Shown here: piece after piece, positions 5,417 to 7,780 of the stretch
Layout: the number at the start of each line of letters is the position of its first letter
Numbering within the stretch: the first letter of the stretch is position 1
DNA from: Fibrobacter sp.
GTDB lineage: Bacteria; Fibrobacterota; Fibrobacteria; Fibrobacterales; Fibrobacteraceae
Length of the DNA stretch: 7,780 nucleotides
Reading direction: 5' to 3'
Assembly: GCA_017520105.1 (NCBI GenBank)
Contig: JAFWRL010000062.1
Span: forward strand, 1-7,780
Made by a program: the position numbers and the translations under genes
Notes under the pieces: model-generated
The model's database searches: none
What the model was told of the DNA's origin: nothing
What the model saw: the letters and a program-made list of their open reading frames with translations, nothing else

Positions 5417-6247
5417 GTGAAAAGTCCTTTTGATAAAACCCTATTTCTGCTATGTATGGTTGCTGTTCTGGCGGCATGTTCGGCGGAATCTAGTAGTGCA
5501 GATGCAAAGAGTGTCGAAGAAGGTGACGATTATGTGTTAAAGCATGTTCAAATGTATCGCATCCTTGAGCCACAGGGGGATACTTCTGTGTGGAACGCGT
5601 CTAATTGCCATGTCGGTGATTCGACTTTCTCGTGTACCCAAGTGACAAATGTGGATTGTTACATTTTTCATACGTCCTATATAGAGATTTGTTATGATTC
5701 TAATAAAGTTGAAATTCCTTGTTTGCAAAAAGATACTTTATATGATACGACTGTTGCGGATTTGAATTTTGGGCCGAATGCGCGAATGGACTACATACCC
5801 TATGCAAAAATTTCAGAATTCAATCGCGATTCCGTAAAGAGTCTTTTCTCGGAATTGTCAGGGGAAACTTGCAAGTTGCTGGTTAGTTATTCATCGAATT
5901 ATTTTCTTGAAGCGGTAGGGCTTCCCGACAGTTTAACCTTGTTGAAAACAGATGAGTACAGGCTTGGAACATACCGCTCGGATTACAGCCAAATTATTGG
6001 CTTGCTTGCATACCGGGACTCCACGGGAACCGAGAAATGTGGGATTTCAAAAGCTGAAACGCGTATTACTTATGATCGGGGGGCCTGCTTCTATTATAGT
6101 TTGCCTAATGAACCCAAACGAATACAATATGTTCTATACAACAATACGTCAAAGTCTTTTCGCGATACGACTATTTCTTGGAAGTTGGCGTATCGCGACG
6201 AATATGGCCGTGGCGATACACTTGACATGACAACGAAATTTAAATGA
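5417..6247 (+). CDS. Putative lipoprotein of unknown function (276 aa, GTG start)
   Basis: No family recognised. The start is GTG at 5417 with GGAGG 8 bases upstream (a TTG at 5414 is an alternative adding one residue). The N-terminus has Lys residues, a hydrophobic core and a classic lipobox LAAC with Cys21, then SAESSS; Ser at +2 fits outer-membrane sorting by the enterobacterial rule. The mature protein has several cysteines (including NCHVGDSTFSC and VDCYIF...EICYDS...PCLQ), many Tyr/Thr/Asp residues and beta-type patterning, suggesting a disulfide-containing exported beta domain. It is the first gene of a plus-strand operon, with the next gene's possible starts 1 or 19 bases past its stop. 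Confidence 0.87.
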   Translation: MKSPFDKTLFLLCMVAVLAACSAESSSADAKSVEEGDDYVLKHVQMYRILEPQGDTSVWNASNCHVGDSTFSCTQVTNVDCYIFHTSYIEICYDSNKVEIPCLQKDTLYDTTVADLNFGPNARMDYIPYAKISEFNRDSVKSLFSELSGETCKLLVSYSSNYFLEAVGLPDSLTLLKTDEYRLGTYRSDYSQIIGLLAYRDSTGTEKCGISKAETRITYDRGACFYYSLPNEPKRIQYVLYNNTSKSFRDTTISWKLAYRDEYGRGDTLDMTTKFK

Positions 6248-6266
6248 TTTGATAAAAAAGTCGTTT

Positions 6267-7535
6267 ATGAAATGTCTGTCGCTTCCTGTTTCCGTAATCC
6301 TTTTGCTTGCAGGTCTAGCTTTTGCCCATGAAAGCAACCACCGGGGCAACCGCAGTATTTGCGGATTGTCTTCAGTCTGGTCCTATGACACCGATGAAGA
6401 AACTCAGAAAAAGATGGCTCAATCCCAAAAGCGAGAAGACAGTTTTGTCAAGTATGCAAAAAAGTTCTACCCAAGAACAAAGGCTAGGCTGAATGCAGTG
6501 CAAGACTCGTCGCAGAACGCACCAGTTTTTGGCTCTATCGTCAAGAAAAAGATTCTTGACAAGGACATCGAAGATGTTTTTCCAGAATATTCCGAGTCGT
6601 TTGCGAAATGGTGCAATGATAAAAAACAGGAATATAAAGCGAATGTCGCCAAGGCATCGTTAGAGACGCAGGAAACTTTTGAAGATTATAACGAAATTTC
6701 TACAGGATTCGGTTCACAATGTTTTCTGCTGCATATGGTGATTGACGTTAAACAGAAATATGATGTCGAAACGAAAAAATGGATTGCTCCATCACCTGAA
6801 GAAAAACGCAAGACATTTTTTAAGTTCCTTTATCGGGGAGCGTCGACGGAAATCGATTCTGCGAAATCAGATTCAGCCGTTGCATTATTTGAAAAGGATT
6901 TTTTCCTTCCAGGGCCTACAGGAAACCGCATTTTCTTTGATGACGGCTGGACTCCCGTGCTTACGAAGAAGGAATTATTGTCCGTCAGCGACTCATTTGG
7001 GGATTCTTTGGCGTTTGTCCCTTTTCAGGTTGGCGGCCCGCTTCCTATAAATAAAAATTTGAGCCTGAAAAAGAAAATTTTAACCCATTTGGAAAATGGT
7101 GAATTTGATTCTATTCCGCCGCTGATAGACGAAAGCATGCACTATGCCGATACGGTGCATTTTCTTTTGTATAGACAGCTGTATTCCGAAAAGGAGTATT
7201 ACGGCCTTTCGTTCTTGACTCGCCGATTCGATATGATTCTGAATAGAGACCGTAGCCGTTATTACCGCCCTGAAACGGTGGTTATGCATCGCCCATTAAG
7301 TAAAATCGATAAATGGATTTACGAAAATCTTGACAAGCATATCGACCAGACCCGTCTGGATTCGGTGCTTATCATTGCCAACTACAGCCGCCGTGAAGAC
7401 TATATTATTCGCGAACAATACGAAAGATTCAAGGAACGGCACTTGCCTGACCGTTCGGGTGTTGTCAGGTACGTAAGGGATAGCGACGTGAAAGCAGTGG
7501 AATATGAAGTAAAGTTACCCAAGAACAAGAGGTGA
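6267..7535 (+). CDS. Putative exported protein of unknown function (422 aa)
   Basis: No family recognised. ATG at 6267 gives a signal peptide (MKCLSLPVSVILLLAGLAFA) with a plausible signal peptidase I site after AFA. There is no lipobox, so the product should be periplasmic, secreted or surface-released. A TTG at 6249, one base after the upstream stop, would add MIKKSF and a more basic n-region. Neither start has a clear Shine-Dalgarno, so translation may be coupled to the preceding gene. The mature protein is long, charged and mostly helical in the first half (Lys/Glu-rich), with aromatic-rich segments (FFLPGPTGNRIFFDDGW). The C-terminal half has several Arg/Tyr-rich stretches and ends KLPKNKR. 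I saw no catalytic motif. Confidence 0.85.
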   Translation: MKCLSLPVSVILLLAGLAFAHESNHRGNRSICGLSSVWSYDTDEETQKKMAQSQKREDSFVKYAKKFYPRTKARLNAVQDSSQNAPVFGSIVKKKILDKDIEDVFPEYSESFAKWCNDKKQEYKANVAKASLETQETFEDYNEISTGFGSQCFLLHMVIDVKQKYDVETKKWIAPSPEEKRKTFFKFLYRGASTEIDSAKSDSAVALFEKDFFLPGPTGNRIFFDDGWTPVLTKKELLSVSDSFGDSLAFVPFQVGGPLPINKNLSLKKKILTHLENGEFDSIPPLIDESMHYADTVHFLLYRQLYSEKEYYGLSFLTRRFDMILNRDRSRYYRPETVVMHRPLSKIDKWIYENLDKHIDQTRLDSVLIIANYSRREDYIIREQYERFKERHLPDRSGVVRYVRDSDVKAVEYEVKLPKNKR

Positions 7536-7565
7536 TAAGGGCAGGAAATAAGTTATTTTTATAAT

Positions 7566-7780
7566 ATGAAGCATCTGCCTGTAGTTCGAATATTTCTTCT
7601 AGCGGTCCTGTTGTTCCTTGTTGGATGCAATGATTCAGCATCCGGTTCGGCGGAAGAGAAAAACCCAACGCTATATACTTCGGTATTCATTGGGCCGTGC
7701 GGTGAAAGCACCGCACCTGGCTCACTGCAAGCGGATGGCTTAAAATGTGCTGGAGAATGGTGTATTCGTTCTGACAAAGA
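7566..7780 (+). CDS. Putative lipoprotein, N-terminal part (runs off the window)
   Basis: Open from ATG 7566 to the end of the window (71 codons). It begins MKHLPVVRIFLLAVLLFLVGC with a good lipobox LVGC (Cys21), then NDSASGSAEEKN, so it is a lipid-anchored exported protein. The visible mature part contains cysteines in GPCGES, LKCAGEWC. It lies 30 bases after the preceding stop in the same direction, so probably the same operon. No clear Shine-Dalgarno; the leader is AT-rich and TATAAT directly abuts the ATG. The family cannot be judged from this fragment. Confidence 0.8.
   Translation, partial: MKHLPVVRIFLLAVLLFLVGCNDSASGSAEEKNPTLYTSVFIGPCGESTAPGSLQADGLKCAGEWCIRSDK

Noticed and set aside
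7560..7565. TATAAT as a -10 promoter box
   Set aside because: It directly abuts the ATG at 7566, so it could only give a transcript starting inside the gene; probably just the AT-rich leader.
1..7780. tRNA, rRNA, CRISPR arrays or transposase genes
   Set aside because: None seen on either strand by inspection; no regularly spaced direct repeats and no clover-leaf-like segment.

Overview
The window looks like a Fibrobacter-type genome. Two protein families known as lineage-specific paralogues of Fibrobacter succinogenes occur side by side: a TIGR02147/DUF4423 helix-turn-helix protein and a lipoprotein with a C-terminal FISUMP (Fib_succ_major, TIGR02145) domain. Most other genes are unrecognised lipoproteins of the kind common in that phylum. 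The assignment rests on recognising the families by eye; no search was run.

Layout. (1) 1-926, plus strand: the last ~230 codons of threonyl-tRNA synthetase (thrS; the 5' part lies outside the window). (2) 927-1093: a short non-coding stretch with an inverted-repeat element and a strong, probably bidirectional hairpin terminator. (3) 5217-1094, minus strand: a four-gene operon of TIGR02147 protein, FISUMP lipoprotein (joined by an ATGA overlap) and two unrecognised lipoproteins. (4) 5218-5416: a divergent AT-rich intergenic region. (5) 5417-7780, plus strand: a second operon with a lipoprotein, a signal-peptide-bearing exported protein, and a lipoprotein that runs off the end.

The standout is thrS. 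Its conserved coding sequence is broken at three places by insertions of 80, 80 and about 73 nt, none a multiple of three. Two bring in-frame stops and the third shifts the frame to a stop just downstream. Removing all three rejoins a clean, highly conserved ThrRS C-terminus with no other lesion. The inserts differ in most paired bases but fold, on the mRNA-sense strand, into the same structure. It has a closing helix P1 with compensatory changes and a conserved AA bulge, a tandem G.A/A.G motif (C-GA-R opposite Y-GAG), a one-base bulge, a P2 hairpin with an invariant G.U and C.A step and a CUUG/CUAG tetraloop, and a small 3' hairpin P3 with a triloop, just before the gene resumes. I know of no described element like this. 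It is far smaller than group I or group II introns. Because thrS is normally essential and its exons look selected, I infer these may be very small introns or another RNA-level-removed element. Translational bypassing, or a decaying gene with a second thrS elsewhere, remain alternatives.

The two operons are probably surface or envelope functions. The TIGR02147 protein may regulate the lipoprotein with which it is translationally coupled, but nothing in the sequence identifies a substrate.
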